A stretch of 64,000 nucleotides of DNA. Origin: Picosynechococcus sp. PCC 7002 (GTDB lineage Bacteria; Cyanobacteriota; Cyanobacteriia; Cyanobacteriales; MRBY01). Position 1 is the stretch's first letter, and each line of letters starts with the position of its first letter. Below the pieces are notes generated by a model, which was not told where the DNA came from, did no database searches, and was given only the letters and a program-made list of their open reading frames with translations. Of this stretch, positions 53,281 to 63,235 are shown piece after piece. The DNA lies in the NCBI RefSeq assembly GCF_963860125.1, contig NZ_CAWLFA010000001.1, forward strand, positions 2,170,001 through 2,234,000, given 5' to 3'. A program made the translations under genes and the position numbers.

Positions 53281-54704
53281 CTACTGTGTACACACAAGTG
53301 TGGATTGAGCGAGCTTCCATCCATGGAAGATAGATTCAAACTGGTATAGCCCCCTCCACAAAGTTCGGATGCCAGGAGGAGACTGGGAGCGATACCCAGA
53401 CCATCCTCCTAAACGGCCAATTAGCCAAGTTGCCCAAGACAACGAAGCTGAAGCATGAGGATTTTGCTGCTTTTGAGTTTTCCCCTGCAATGTCGGAGCT
53501 AGTTGCCTGAGACATTCCTGCTCTTCAGGACTAAATACCACCTGAGCAACAAGGCTGGAATCATCTCGACCCTCTAGAAGCTGCAACACCCTTAGGGCCA
53601 CGGACAAAGCTAAAACTGTCAGTCGTTCAATGGCACTAACCGACTCTAACTGCGTGGATTCTAAATCCAATCCAGACCGCTTCAAAGTGCCAAAAAGTTG
53701 CTCAATTCGCCAGCGCCAACGATACCATTCAATCACTTGTAAAGCTTGCTCTAGACTGACGACCCGATGAGTTGTAAGCAATCGCCAATGAATGGGGTCT
53801 TGTCCTACGGGAGGATTGACTTCCTTTGCTTCTACGGCATACAGCTGTACCTTCTCGGGATAATCCTGAGCTTCCACTGTATCTGGCCGTTGAATCTGAA
53901 CTGGAGTCATCCGTACCGCTAACCAAGCTTCGCGGGCAGTACGTCCCAATCGAGAATCTGCCACTACCTGCACCGAATAAGTCCCTTCGCAGTGCTGTGC
54001 GCTTAAGTATTCATACAGGGATTGCTGCTCATCCCAGAGGCGACGGTCCCGACAAGCTCTCACTAAAACATGGGTTTGGTCATTGGGAACTCGCACCCAT
54101 TCTTGATATATGTCATTTTCGCGGTCGCCCACATGGGTTACTTGTTTCACTCCCCCGTTTTTCAGACAGGGCTCAGATGCTTCGGCAGACAGTAGCCATT
54201 TGTAGGATTCTTTCTCTTCAATCGGTAGCTTTAGGTAACGTCGTTGATGCTTATTGGGACGAACTGCTTTTCGGCTCCATATTTGGATATTACTGAGACC
54301 TAGGGGAAACCCTGTTTCGGCGTTCACGATTAAAGTCGGGTGAATAAAAAAGCCGACATCTTGGTTATTGCCTACCACTCCTAATCCTTCTGGGTTGATT
54401 CGTCCTACATGGGCTTGTAGGTTAACCTCACTGCTATCACTAATGGCCAGGACGTGGAGTCCTCCCACTTGTTGTTGGCAGGCGTCAGACACGCTCTGTA
54501 TCAACTCACATAGGCTGACATTGTCGTTGTCAAGGAAACGATAGTACCCCACTTGTTCTGCTCGATTTCGGCTCAGGGCGCGGATATTTACTGATTGATG
54601 GTCTTGCATCGCTTCATACAATGCCGCCCCCTTTTTTCTAGGCGAGGGTCGCCAAAGGAGCTGCCGCTCATTTGTGTAGCGTGAATCAGGATTGGATTAT
54701 CCAT
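53281..54704 (-). CDS. IS4-family transposase, copy 2 (frameshifted as in copy 1)
   Basis: Same product as the transposase of copy 1, including the YREK motif. Its N-terminal frame starts at an ATG at 54704 and joins the main frame (TTG at 54621) at the C5T6 run seen on the plus strand at 54627-54637. The two copies therefore carry the identical frame change. The stop codon lies inside the left inverted repeat. Confidence 0.85.
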
Positions 54705-54765
54705 TGGAATTTCCTGCCTCTCGACTCCTCCATTTTAGTTCACCCTACTTGTGTGTACACAGTAG
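53281..54765 (-). mobile_element. IS4-family insertion sequence, copy 2
   Basis: 1485-bp element in the opposite orientation to copy 1. It has the same 19-bp inverted repeats at 53281-53299 and 54747-54765 and a 10-bp target duplication CCTTAAGGGG (53271-53280 and 54766-54775). The encoded transposase is identical to that of copy 1, so transposition is recent. Confidence 0.95.
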
Positions 54766-54856
54766 CCTTAAGGGGAGAATGGCACCCTCCAGCCTGACGG
54801 CCACCTCCCTCAAGGGAGAATTCCTTCCGGCGTTCAGCCACCTTCCCCAGGGAAGG
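54766..54856. repeat. Cluster of short palindromes
   Basis: Contains the right target duplication, CTCCCTCAAGGGAG (54805-54818) and CCTTCCCCAGGGAAGG (54841-54856). These belong to the same loose family of CCC...GGG palindromes seen near 35769, 53231 and 55462. Confidence 0.6.
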
Positions 54857-54912
54857 ATGGTTGTTGGGTATCCTAGCAAGTAACAGGATTTGTCCGTGGG
54901 TAAAGAATAGAG

Positions 54913-55458
54913 ATGACAGCATCACGAACCCAAGATTATGGTTTTCCTTGGATTTCCTTGGGACTTTTTTGTTTGGCCTATGGGGTGTTTGGTTGGCTGG
55001 TGGGGGAAATGATTCCCGCGTGGCAGGCATGGCTCTTAGGGCATCAGACATGGTTTTTCTGGCCTATTGACCAGGCGATCGCCTTTAAGATGGCCTGGGG
55101 ATTTGGCGGGGGACTTGTGCTGCTTTTGATGGTGGTCTTAGTGGCTCCTCTACGAATCATGCAATTGTTATTTGGGACTTGGTTGCGCTCCGATGCTAAG
55201 GCCTTTACATCGGTCTTAGCCTGGGCCTTTGCGGCGGTCTTGATTATTTGTTGGCTAGAGCAATTTGTCCGCTTTTTTGTGTTGCTTTCAGCGGGGATTT
55301 TGTGTCACTTAGATTTACAGATTCGCGGTTATCGGGTGTGGCAGGTGTTCCTCATTCTCAGTGGGATGGGCCTGGGGAGTTTTGCCTTGGGGGGATATTT
55401 ATTTTCTCAGTTTCAAATTGAGATTGCCCAATTCTGGTCTATTTTCCAAGCCGCTTAG
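54913..55458 (+). CDS. Hypothetical membrane protein
   Basis: 181 residues with about five hydrophobic segments: 13-30, 58-80, 102-120, 120-135 and 145-162. PLRIMQLLFGTWLRSDAKAF lies in a cytoplasmic loop. Aromatic residues are frequent. No family was recognised. It stands alone between IS copy 2 and a convergent gene, with palindromic repeats on both sides. Confidence 0.75.
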   Translation: MTASRTQDYGFPWISLGLFCLAYGVFGWLVGEMIPAWQAWLLGHQTWFFWPIDQAIAFKMAWGFGGGLVLLLMVVLVAPLRIMQLLFGTWLRSDAKAFTSVLAWAFAAVLIICWLEQFVRFFVLLSAGILCHLDLQIRGYRVWQVFLILSGMGLGSFALGGYLFSQFQIEIAQFWSIFQAA

Positions 55459-55461
55459 ATA

Positions 55462-55546
55462 TTTTCCCTGGGAAGTCAGTTTTGTATTTGCGACCTTTCT
55501 CCAGGGAAGAGCTCTCTCTATCCTATGGCATCTCCCCAAGGGGAAA
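55462..55546. repeat. Further short palindromes between convergent genes
   Basis: TTTTCCCTGGGAAG (55462-55475), CTCCAGGGAAGAG (about 55499-55511) and TCTCCCCAAGGGGAAA (55531-55546). They may act as bidirectional transcription stops for the two convergent genes. Confidence 0.5.
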
Positions 55547-55551
55547 TTGGT

Positions 55552-56103
55552 TTAGGCTTGGGCAAGAATCGGCGGAATGCAGGGTTTGCCGCTGGGGGTG
55601 GTGAGGCTGGGGCTTGAGGTTTCGGTGCGACAGTGAATTTCGGCAGCGAGAATTGGGGGTTCAAAGGAGGCGATCGCCGCTGCGACAGTTTGAAACGTCA
55701 CCCCTTGGGCGAGAATTGGCGGAATGCAGGGTTTACCACTGGGGCTACTTACCAAGACGGGGGTAGAGTCGGTGCGGGGTTGGATGGTGGCGGCCAGGAT
55801 CGGCGGTTCTAGGGTATCCGGGACGGTGTGATCCTTCAAGCTTGCTGTTTCTGCCGGGGCCGGATTTTTTGCGGCGGCAAGTTGCGTTTCCAGGGTGGCA
55901 ATTTTGCCTTGATACTCTTGCTGTAAGGTGGCGATCGCCTCCCGCAACCGTTGCTCGTGGTTGGTTTCGCTGGTTTGTAGATCCCGTCGTAGTTGACTCA
56001 GTTCCGTTTCTAAAGTGCCCAGCCGATTCAGGTCATCTTTTTTGACGAGGTAAAACGCCCCCGCACCAACACCACAACCAATCACAAAGGAAATAATCCA
56101 CAT
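55552..56103 (-). CDS. Anchored coiled-coil protein with PPILA repeats
   Basis: 183 residues: an N-terminal membrane helix (1-20), a coiled coil (24-78), then two copies of a roughly 49-residue repeat. PPILA occurs at about 100, 128, 149 and 177, and SGKPCIPPILAQ closes each repeat. Each copy has one cysteine in the KPCIPP motif. No family was recognised. A surface or scaffold role is possible but unproven. It is downstream of the SWIM protein on the same strand with a 106-base gap. Confidence 0.75.
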   Translation of the reverse strand: MWIISFVIGCGVGAGAFYLVKKDDLNRLGTLETELSQLRRDLQTSETNHEQRLREAIATLQQEYQGKIATLETQLAAAKNPAPAETASLKDHTVPDTLEPPILAATIQPRTDSTPVLVSSPSGKPCIPPILAQGVTFQTVAAAIASFEPPILAAEIHCRTETSSPSLTTPSGKPCIPPILAQA

Positions 56104-56209
56104 AATTTCAATACACTCCAGGCAAAACCACTAAAAAAACAGATCGATTGTGACCTTTTTGCTGTATTTCAAGGCAATCGGCTTTTGATTTTAGCGAATT
56201 TTTCTGGAT

Positions 56210-57052
56210 TTAGGCTGATTCGCTCACATTCAACCCCTGTAAGGCCTGCATTAACCCCTTTTGACTGGCCATGCCATAGACATAATTGAGGTAACTTTGG
56301 AAAGCTTGGGCATCCTCTGGATTAAGGGCAATCGCCCCCAAAAGATCGAGGCTCGTGGTGCCATCGGTGGGCGGCGTAATCACAACCAAATCTGGATCGA
56401 GGGGATGGTCATATTGCCAGAACTGTTTAATATCAATAGTTTCCGGGTTCTGTTGCGGTTGGGATGTTTCAATTTCTGCTTGATCATGGCTGGGTAAATT
56501 GGTCGCAGTTGCCGTGGCGAAATGTTGCCGTCGGTAGTCCCGGAGTGCATCGAGGATTTGTTGCTTGGTGCGGCCCCGCAGTTGAAAAATCACAAAGGGA
56601 TCTTCGTTAAAGCGATCGCCGAGTTGATAATAAACCGCGCCAATGTGTTTACAGGGGTTGGCTTTATCGGGGCAAGTACAGCGGGAGTGGATATCTGCCA
56701 GGGTAAAGGGAAACAAATTCAAACCATTTGCCGTGAAGACCTGCTCAATGGCCGCCGGCATTTCCCCGGCTAGCAGTTGGGCCGAAAAGAGCGCCTTTTG
56801 GGCTAAACTTTCCACCACATAGCCCCAAGCTTCGTCACTAAAGGGGTCTAGTTTTAAAGAAACGCGGTAGGGTTCTGGTTCGCTCCCCTGCACGAGGGCG
56901 ATCGCCTGGGCTTCGACGAAATCAATTTGCAGCACATTACCCGCTTTCGCATAGATACGCGCCCGTTCGAGACGTTTTTTAAAGCGGTAAGAATCCAGTA
57001 ATTCTAGCCACCGTTGTACCCACCAACGCTGTTGATCGAGGGTTTCTACCAT
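56210..57052 (-). CDS. SWIM zinc-finger protein
   Basis: 280 residues. The SWIM motif CTCPDKANPCKHIGAVYYQLG (CxC..CxH) lies near residue 135. A DNA/protein-binding role is usual, and in cyanobacteria such genes often accompany an SNF2 helicase. No helicase is adjacent here. The start MVETLDQQRWWVQRWLELLD is aromatic-rich. The C-terminus contains LGAIALNPEDAQAFQSYL. It is followed on the minus strand by the PPILA-repeat gene and preceded by a VanY-type gene, 69 bases apart. Confidence 0.85.
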   Translation of the reverse strand: MVETLDQQRWWVQRWLELLDSYRFKKRLERARIYAKAGNVLQIDFVEAQAIALVQGSEPEPYRVSLKLDPFSDEAWGYVVESLAQKALFSAQLLAGEMPAAIEQVFTANGLNLFPFTLADIHSRCTCPDKANPCKHIGAVYYQLGDRFNEDPFVIFQLRGRTKQQILDALRDYRRQHFATATATNLPSHDQAEIETSQPQQNPETIDIKQFWQYDHPLDPDLVVITPPTDGTTSLDLLGAIALNPEDAQAFQSYLNYVYGMASQKGLMQALQGLNVSESA

Positions 57053-57121
57053 GATCTAATGTTCCTCTGAAAATGTACGCCCATCACCTTTTTCTCTCCC
57101 AATCGTTTCCCAAGAAAAGGG

Positions 57122-57913
57122 CTACGGATTCAAATTGCGGGATTTGTAAAACGTTTCCAGACTATCTTGATCCCCCACAAAGCGCCAATGCCAAGGCTCG
57201 TAGGCGATGCCCTGGGGATTATCTCGCGGGAAAGACAACTCAAAACTATAACGGGCGGCATTATTTTGGAGCCACTGAAACGCCGCTGTATTTTCAAAGT
57301 TTTCCTGGAGGTGGGTCGCTGGCAAATTTCCATCCCCTAGATCGATAGCGTAGCCTGTATGGTGTTCACTGTAGCGGGGGGGGGCACTCACCTCGGCCCG
57401 TTTGGTGGTGTCCTGGGCGCGCTGCTCTTTAATGTCAAAAAATAAATATTGTTGCTCTTCGATGGTGCGAAAGGCAGAAAGTAAGGCTAAGTTGATCCCG
57501 GCTTGTCTGGCATCAGCCTGCATTTGAAGAAATTTTTCAGCAGCGGCGGGGCGTAATTTCAAGCGACCATTGGCACTGACGGCGACCAGTTCACTGACCT
57601 CGGCTTCGGGGTAGGGAAAATGACCGAGAATTTGTTCGCTGGTTTCGGTATCATTGCTGCCTGATTCGGACGGAGAAACATCGCTGGCAAGATCCTCTGG
57701 CACAACGGGATCTGGGGTGGCCTGGAAAAACTGGCGCGAGGCGATCGCCCCGAACCCGACAATGAGGATTCCCCCCAACCCCAACAAGAGGCGTTGCTTG
57801 GGGTTAGATCCTGTGGTTTTTTCGCTTTGTTCTGGATCTTCATCCCGCACGACCTCAGGAATATCAATGTCATCCAGGACAGAGAGGTCATCAAATTCTT
57901 CGGACACGCTCAA
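57122..57913 (-). CDS. M15-family D-Ala-D-Ala carboxypeptidase (VanY-like)
   Basis: 263 residues. An acidic cytoplasmic N-terminus (1-40) is followed by a membrane anchor (LLLGLGGILIVGFGAIA, about 43-59), a Ser/Asp-rich linker and a peptidase domain. The zinc motif is SEHHTGYAIDLGD (His and Asp) and EPWHWRF supplies the catalytic Glu/His. LLSAFRTIEEQQYLF is also family-like. It would trim peptidoglycan stem peptides in the periplasm. It is divergent from the AEC transporter gene. Confidence 0.92.
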   Translation of the reverse strand: MSVSEEFDDLSVLDDIDIPEVVRDEDPEQSEKTTGSNPKQRLLLGLGGILIVGFGAIASRQFFQATPDPVVPEDLASDVSPSESGSNDTETSEQILGHFPYPEAEVSELVAVSANGRLKLRPAAAEKFLQMQADARQAGINLALLSAFRTIEEQQYLFFDIKEQRAQDTTKRAEVSAPPRYSEHHTGYAIDLGDGNLPATHLQENFENTAAFQWLQNNAARYSFELSFPRDNPQGIAYEPWHWRFVGDQDSLETFYKSRNLNP

Positions 57914-58042
57914 TTCCTACCGCTGCACTCCCTAAATATTTTGTGGTTCTATCTTATGTTGCTTTCTTCGCAATGGGGAAGTTCTCCGGCAAAATCATCA
58001 TCTGGTGTTAGGCTCAAACAAGGATCAAAGGTTAGGGACTTT

Positions 58043-58978
58043 ATGGCAGAATTGCTGCTGCAATTGGCGCTCATCTACGGCAAGTTGGGGCTCGGCATTG
58101 GGGGCGGTTGGCTCCTGGGGAAATATCTCCCTGCATCCCTGGGGCGCAATCTGGGCAAAGGTCTGTTTTGGTTTGGCATTCCCTTGAGTGTGTTTGGCTT
58201 TGTGCGCCAGGTGGATTTGACAGGCACTCTCTGGTTTGCGCCGGTCGTTGCTTGGTTGGCAATGGGACTCTGTTTTGGGGTGGCTTGGCTCTGGTTGCGT
58301 TACCGTACCCCCGATTTATCGCTCCCCTCCCAGGGCAGTTTCCTATTGGTTTCGAGCATTGGTAATACGGGCTATCTGGGCTATCCGATCAGTTTGGCGA
58401 TCGCCGGGCCAGAAACCTTCGCCTGGGCTTTGTTCTACGACTTACTGGGCAGTCTGTTGTGGGGCTATGGGGTCGGGGTGATGGTGGCCACCTACTACGG
58501 CCAGGGGGAAAATCAAACTTGGGGGACGCGCCTGAAAAATATGGGTACCCAGGTGGGCATCAACCCTTCCCTCTGGAGTTTGGTGTTGGGGTTGGCCTGT
58601 AAGCCGCTCGTTTTTCCGGAACCTTTAGAATGGGGTCTAGAAATCGCTTCCTGGGTAGTCATTGGTTTGGCGATCATCTTGATCGGGATGCGCCTGGGGG
58701 AATTGGAACCGGGCCAAGAAATACCGCCAGTGCGCAGTAGTCTTTTGATCAAAATGGCGATCGCCCCGTTTCTGTTCGGCTTGATCTTGCCTTTTTTCAA
58801 TTTGCCCAACGTTATTTGTCTAGTGTTGGTGTTGCAGATCGCGATGCCGCCCGCCTTTGCCACCCTGATCGTCAGCGAAACCTATGCCCTCGATCGCCAG
58901 TTAGCCGTTAGTTCTCTGGCCACTGGCACCCTACTTTTGTTGGGAACACTGCCCATTTGGCTCTTGTGGTTTCGTTAG
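58043..58978 (+). CDS. AEC-family transporter (auxin-efflux-carrier type)
   Basis: 311 residues with about ten membrane segments in two halves. The central crossing region [19 protein letters not shown] is the family signature. The second half ends [20 protein letters not shown]. Bacterial members export or import small organic acids such as malate. The ATG at 58043 is used. The frame is open much further up but overlaps the VanY-type gene. The stop overlaps that of aroC (TTAG). Confidence 0.9.
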
Positions 58979-60069
58979 CTGAGTGTGCGACACTGCCCTT
59001 GGTGCCGCAAGAGATGATCACACAGCACGAGGGCGACCATCGCTTCCACCATCGGTACGGCACGGGGTAACACGCAGGGATCATGGCGGCCTTTCGCGGC
59101 GAGGGTTGCTTCTTCACCGGCTCGCGTCGCTGTCTGTTGTTCTTTCCCAATGGTTGCAGTGGGTTTAAAGGCGACCCGCAGGACAATGTTTTCGCCGTTG
59201 GAAATACCCCCTTGGATCCCCCCAGAACGGTTGGTTTTAGTGCGGATCTGGCCCTGGTCATCCACGGTAAATTCATCGTTGTGTTCTTGGCCCGTGAGCA
59301 AAGTCCCCGCAAAGCCAGAACCAATTTCAAAGCCTTTGCTGGCTGGGAGCGACATGGCCCCTTTGGCTAAATCTGCCTCGAGCTTATCAAATACAGGCAT
59401 CCCCAGGCCGACAGGGACATTGCGAGCCACACATTCAACCACCCCCCCGATGGAATCCTTTTGCTTGCGAATCTCATCGATCAGGGCAATCATTTTTTCC
59501 GCCGCCGCCGCATCGGGACAACGAACAATATTGCTTTCTACTTGCGCAAGGGTGACTTGATTCGGGTCAATATCAACGGCTTCACAGTCTTTGATCCGCT
59601 TGACATAGCCGATAATTTCTACCCCGGCCACCTGCTGGAGGATTTTTTTGGCGATCGCCCCAGCTGCTACCCGACCGATAGTTTCCCTTGCCGAAGAGCG
59701 ACCACCCCCTTCATAGTTGCGAATGCCATACTTCGCATCATAGGTAAAATCCGCGTGGGAAGGGCGATATTTTTCCTTCATCTCCGAATAATCCTTGGAG
59801 CGTTGATCTTTATTGCGCACCAAAATTGAAATGGGCGTTCCCGTTGTTTTCCCATCAAAGACCCCAGACATAATCTCACAGCGGTCGGCTTCGTTCCGGG
59901 GGGTTGTAATGCGACTTTGGCCCGGACGACGGCGGTCTAATTCCGCCTGGATTTCCGCTTCAGAAATTTCCACGAGGGGCGGACAACCATCAATCACGAC
60001 GCCAACGCCACCCCCATGGGATTCACCGTAGGTTGTAATCCGAAATAAATGTCCGAAGCTGTTGCCCAT
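58975..60069 (-). CDS. aroC: Chorismate synthase
   Basis: 364 residues. It eliminates phosphate from EPSP to form chorismate, the last step of the shikimate pathway, with reduced FMN. The three signatures are present: [18 protein letters not shown] near the start, [17 protein letters not shown] near residue 125, and a C-terminal [17 protein letters not shown]. The length is typical. It is convergent with the AEC transporter gene. Confidence 0.98.
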
Positions 60070-60266
60070 AGGTCTGATCGCAATGATGAAAGAGAAAGAT
60101 TTGTGCCGAAATTGCAGAAAATTTCGAGACTGTATTGTAACCTAGTTCCCCAACTCTACCGTCTGTCATAACGTTAATTCCCCTCACTAGCCCAGAATAA
60201 TTTTTCTGGGGAACGACCGCAGTTTCCTATAATTTTTCCAGTTCTATCTCTCCCCACCCATTGCCC

Positions 60267-61295
60267 ATGGCTTCCCGCAGTAAAGCTCTCCAGTACTACA
60301 TCTTGGTGCGTCTGCTCCTGGCTCCCTTGATGTTGTTAACCATTATCACTGTCGTTTTTCTACTACTCCGGGCCACCCCAGGCGATCCCGCTGATGCAAT
60401 CCTCGGCAACCGTGCCCCTGAAGCGACCAAGGCCCTACTCCGGGAACAACTAGGCTTAGATCTGCCCCTCTGGTTGCAGTATGTCCGTTACCTCGGCAGC
60501 CTATTGCAATTTGACTTAGGAACATCCCTCACCAGTCGCGGCTTACCGGTGTGGGAGGTGATTCAGCAGCATTTTCCCGCAACCGTAGAATTAACCTTGT
60601 TTGGCATGATTGTTGCGGTGGTGGTGGGAGCTGGCGTGGGGATGCTCGCGGCCTCCCGCCAAGGCACTTGGTTTGATGTGGGCGGGCGATTATTCGGGAT
60701 TATCACCTACGCACTGCCTTTGTTCTGGATGGGAATGGTGGTACAACTCATTTTTTCGGTGCAGTTGGGGTGGTTTCCCCTGGGGACACGCTTTCCGTTG
60801 GATGTGCCCCCACCGCCCACCTTGTCGGGCCTCTATACCCTCGATAGTCTGCTCACGGGAAGTTTTTTGCAACTCAGAACGGCTTTGTATTATTTGGTGT
60901 TGCCCTGCTGTACGTTGGGAATTCTCTTGAGTGGTATTTTTGAGCGCATTGTGCGGGTTAATCTGCGCCAAACGTTGCAGTCGGATTATGTCGAAGCGGC
61001 GCGGGCCAGGGGTATTCCTGAACGAAAAATTCTCTGGAACCATGCCCTGAAAAATGCGCTCATTCCGGTAATCACGGTCTTGGGTTTAACCTTCGCGGCT
61101 TTGTTGGGAGGAGCGGTTTTAACGGAAGTGACATTTTCCTGGCCAGGTTTGGGGAATCGTCTTTATGAGGCAATTTCCCTGCGGGATTATCCAACGGTAC
61201 AGGGGATTATGGTGTTTTTCGGGGCGATTGTGGTGGTGGTCAGTCTGGTGATTGATATTGTGAATGCGTTGATCGACCCACGGATTCGTTACTAA
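60267..61295 (+). CDS. Dipeptide/oligopeptide ABC permease, DppB type
   Basis: 342-residue inner-membrane protein with six helices. The N-terminal family motif is LLRATPGDPADAILG. The EAA loop is EAARARGIPERKILWNHALKNALIPVI. The C-terminal segment is FSWPGLGNRLYEAISLRDYP. The partner DppC, ATPases and binding protein are not adjacent, so the system is dispersed. Substrate may be peptides or nickel. The ATG at 60267 is used, six bases inside a TTG-start frame. Confidence 0.93.
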   Translation: MASRSKALQYYILVRLLLAPLMLLTIITVVFLLLRATPGDPADAILGNRAPEATKALLREQLGLDLPLWLQYVRYLGSLLQFDLGTSLTSRGLPVWEVIQQHFPATVELTLFGMIVAVVVGAGVGMLAASRQGTWFDVGGRLFGIITYALPLFWMGMVVQLIFSVQLGWFPLGTRFPLDVPPPPTLSGLYTLDSLLTGSFLQLRTALYYLVLPCCTLGILLSGIFERIVRVNLRQTLQSDYVEAARARGIPERKILWNHALKNALIPVITVLGLTFAALLGGAVLTEVTFSWPGLGNRLYEAISLRDYPTVQGIMVFFGAIVVVVSLVIDIVNALIDPRIRY

Positions 61296-62159
61296 CTAGC
61301 CCCAGAGGAAGCGCAATGACCAAAAGGGCAGCAGCAACACAAGGATCAGCCAATCCCAACGGTGGAAGCGCAGTTGATGCCAACGGACAAGGTGCTGGTT
61401 TGGACTGGTGAAGCCCCGGATATCCATCGCCGTCGCCATTTGTTCAGCCCGCATTAGGAGATTTTCGAGGAGTTTTTCGGAGACCATCAGCCACAGTTGA
61501 GCACTCTGTTTGAACCCTAGGGTCTTCCAGGCGATCGCCCTTGTGCGGACTGAACGCGTTAAATTCTGAATTTCCTCTAACACAAGGGGAATAAATCGGA
61601 GTGAGAGGGTCAGGGTGAGCAAAATTTCTGTCACCGGAACCTTGAGTCGGCGCAGGGGCCCCAGGAGAAACTCTAAACCCGTGGTAATTTCTTCCGCTGC
61701 CGTGGTCAACAGATACAGATTGGTGCTGTAGAGCAACGTGAAAATTTGTGTACTGAGCTTAATGCCCAGATCGAGTTTGAGGCGCGTGACGGAGATAAAT
61801 TTAAACTGCCACACCACATATTCATAGTTTTGCTGAATATCTAGATCCTCTGCCGGTAAACGGGGCTGATGATCAAGCACCAAGCCATCGGGGGTGATTA
61901 ACGTAACCCCAAACAACACCAAACAAAAAATTAATAGCAACCCCATCTGTTGTTTCCAGACCCGCAGGGGAATTAATGCCGTTAGGGTGATCGCGATTAA
62001 TAACCCCACCAAACCCAAGCGCCACAGGTTGTTCGCCAAAATCGGCCCAATCAAAAAACTCATCAACCAAGCGAGTTTTACCCGAGGGTCTAGTCGGTGG
62101 AGCCAGGTTTGGGGCTGCTCCAGATATAACCCAATGGGCAGCGATCGCATCAAATCCAT
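61296..62159 (-). CDS. Energy-coupling-factor transmembrane protein EcfT (CbiQ family)
   Basis: 287 residues. Scaffold subunit of an ECF vitamin or metal importer. The start GLYLEQPQTWLHRLDPRVKL is typical. There are four or five membrane helices. The coupling motifs are TLTLSLRFIPLVLEEIQNL and, near the C-terminus, AEQMATAMDIRGF (the ARG-type motif). A 60-residue loop with an acidic section (about 100-150) is longer than average. Its ATPases and substrate-binding S component are not nearby. Its stop abuts that of the DppB-type gene with no spacer. Confidence 0.88.
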   Translation of the reverse strand: MDLMRSLPIGLYLEQPQTWLHRLDPRVKLAWLMSFLIGPILANNLWRLGLVGLLIAITLTALIPLRVWKQQMGLLLIFCLVLFGVTLITPDGLVLDHQPRLPAEDLDIQQNYEYVVWQFKFISVTRLKLDLGIKLSTQIFTLLYSTNLYLLTTAAEEITTGLEFLLGPLRRLKVPVTEILLTLTLSLRFIPLVLEEIQNLTRSVRTRAIAWKTLGFKQSAQLWLMVSEKLLENLLMRAEQMATAMDIRGFTSPNQHLVRWHQLRFHRWDWLILVLLLPFWSLRFLWG

Positions 62160-62290
62160 CGTGGTGAAAATTCCGTAAAAAAATCAACTTCCATTATGTA
62201 ATAAGCCTTAAAATTTCCCGCCCTCAGAAGGGAGTATGCTGGATCCTAGGGATAAAAGCCCATTTGAAAAACCCCGTTAACAGTCGTCCC

Positions 62291-63142
62291 ATGATTAGAA
62301 AAATTCTCTTCGCTGATTCTGGCACTGGGCAAGTCCAGGATATGTTGAAAAACTTGCTCAAGCTCCCTGCCTTCAAAGACACTAGCATTAATATTCTCCA
62401 TGTTGTGAAGGAAGAGCTGACTCCCGACATCGAACAAAAAGGCTACGAAACCGGTGGTAAGCTCCTCGCCCAAGCGATCCAAGACCTCAAGCTCGATCCT
62501 GGCAACGTTAACACCATTCTGCGCCAAGGGGACCCTAAAGACGTGGTCTGCAAAGTCGCCGATGAGATTGATGCCGACCTAATTCTGATGGGCTCCCGGG
62601 GACTCAAACGGCTACAGTCGATCCTCGCTAATTCTGTGAGTCAATACGTCTTCCAGCTCACCAATCGCCCGATGCTCCTGGTTAAGGATGACATCTATGT
62701 GCGCACAGTCAAAAAAGTCATGGTCGCCATCGATAAATCCGATGCAGCAATGTATGGTTTGGATCTAGCCCTGCAAATGCTGCGGGATTATGGTGGCTGC
62801 GAACTGCTGCTCCTGCGGGTTAACCCTGATTTACCAGGGAATCTTTCCCTTTCCCAAGCAGAAATGGACGCGAATCCGGCCCTCGCCCCAGCGATTCAAC
62901 GGGCTAAACAAATGGGCATTGCGTACAAAACGTTAGTCGTTGGGGGTCGTCCTGGGGCCACGATCTGTAATGTCGCCAAAGACCAAAACATTGACTTGTT
63001 AATCCTAGGTTCCCCAGATCGCCGTCCTTCCATTGCTAAGAGTATGCCTGACCTAGATCGCTTGCTGGGCACGTCTCTATCGGACTATGTGCGGGTCAAT
63101 GCGCCTTGTCCTGTGCTCTTAGCTCGGACTGATGCCAGCTAA
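62291..63142 (+). CDS. Tandem universal stress protein
   Basis: 283 residues with two UspA domains. Domain 1 (1-140) begins KILFADSGTGQVQ and has the ATP-loop LILMGSRGLKRLQSILANSV. Domain 2 (145-283) has VMVAIDKSDAAMYGLDLAL and LILGSPDRRP. Domain 1's glycine loop is intact; in domain 2 it reads GSPDRRPSIAKSM, so nucleotide binding there is doubtful. The ATG at 62291 is used. Confidence 0.9.
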   Translation: MIRKILFADSGTGQVQDMLKNLLKLPAFKDTSINILHVVKEELTPDIEQKGYETGGKLLAQAIQDLKLDPGNVNTILRQGDPKDVVCKVADEIDADLILMGSRGLKRLQSILANSVSQYVFQLTNRPMLLVKDDIYVRTVKKVMVAIDKSDAAMYGLDLALQMLRDYGGCELLLLRVNPDLPGNLSLSQAEMDANPALAPAIQRAKQMGIAYKTLVVGGRPGATICNVAKDQNIDLLILGSPDRRPSIAKSMPDLDRLLGTSLSDYVRVNAPCPVLLARTDAS

Positions 63143-63171
63143 AAAGAAAACCGATTCACAGCCATAAAAAA

Positions 63172-63209
63172 GGGGGCGATCGCCAAGGATCTGTCCCCCA
63201 TTGTTTTTT
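63172..63209 (+). terminator. Terminator after the universal stress protein
   Basis: A stem of GGGGG and CCCCC with an inner GATC pair around a short loop (63172-63199), followed by a T-rich run. It also lies between convergent genes (psbM on the minus strand). Confidence 0.65.
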
Positions 63210-63235
63210 ATCGTGTTTTTTTAAAATGGTTTTTC

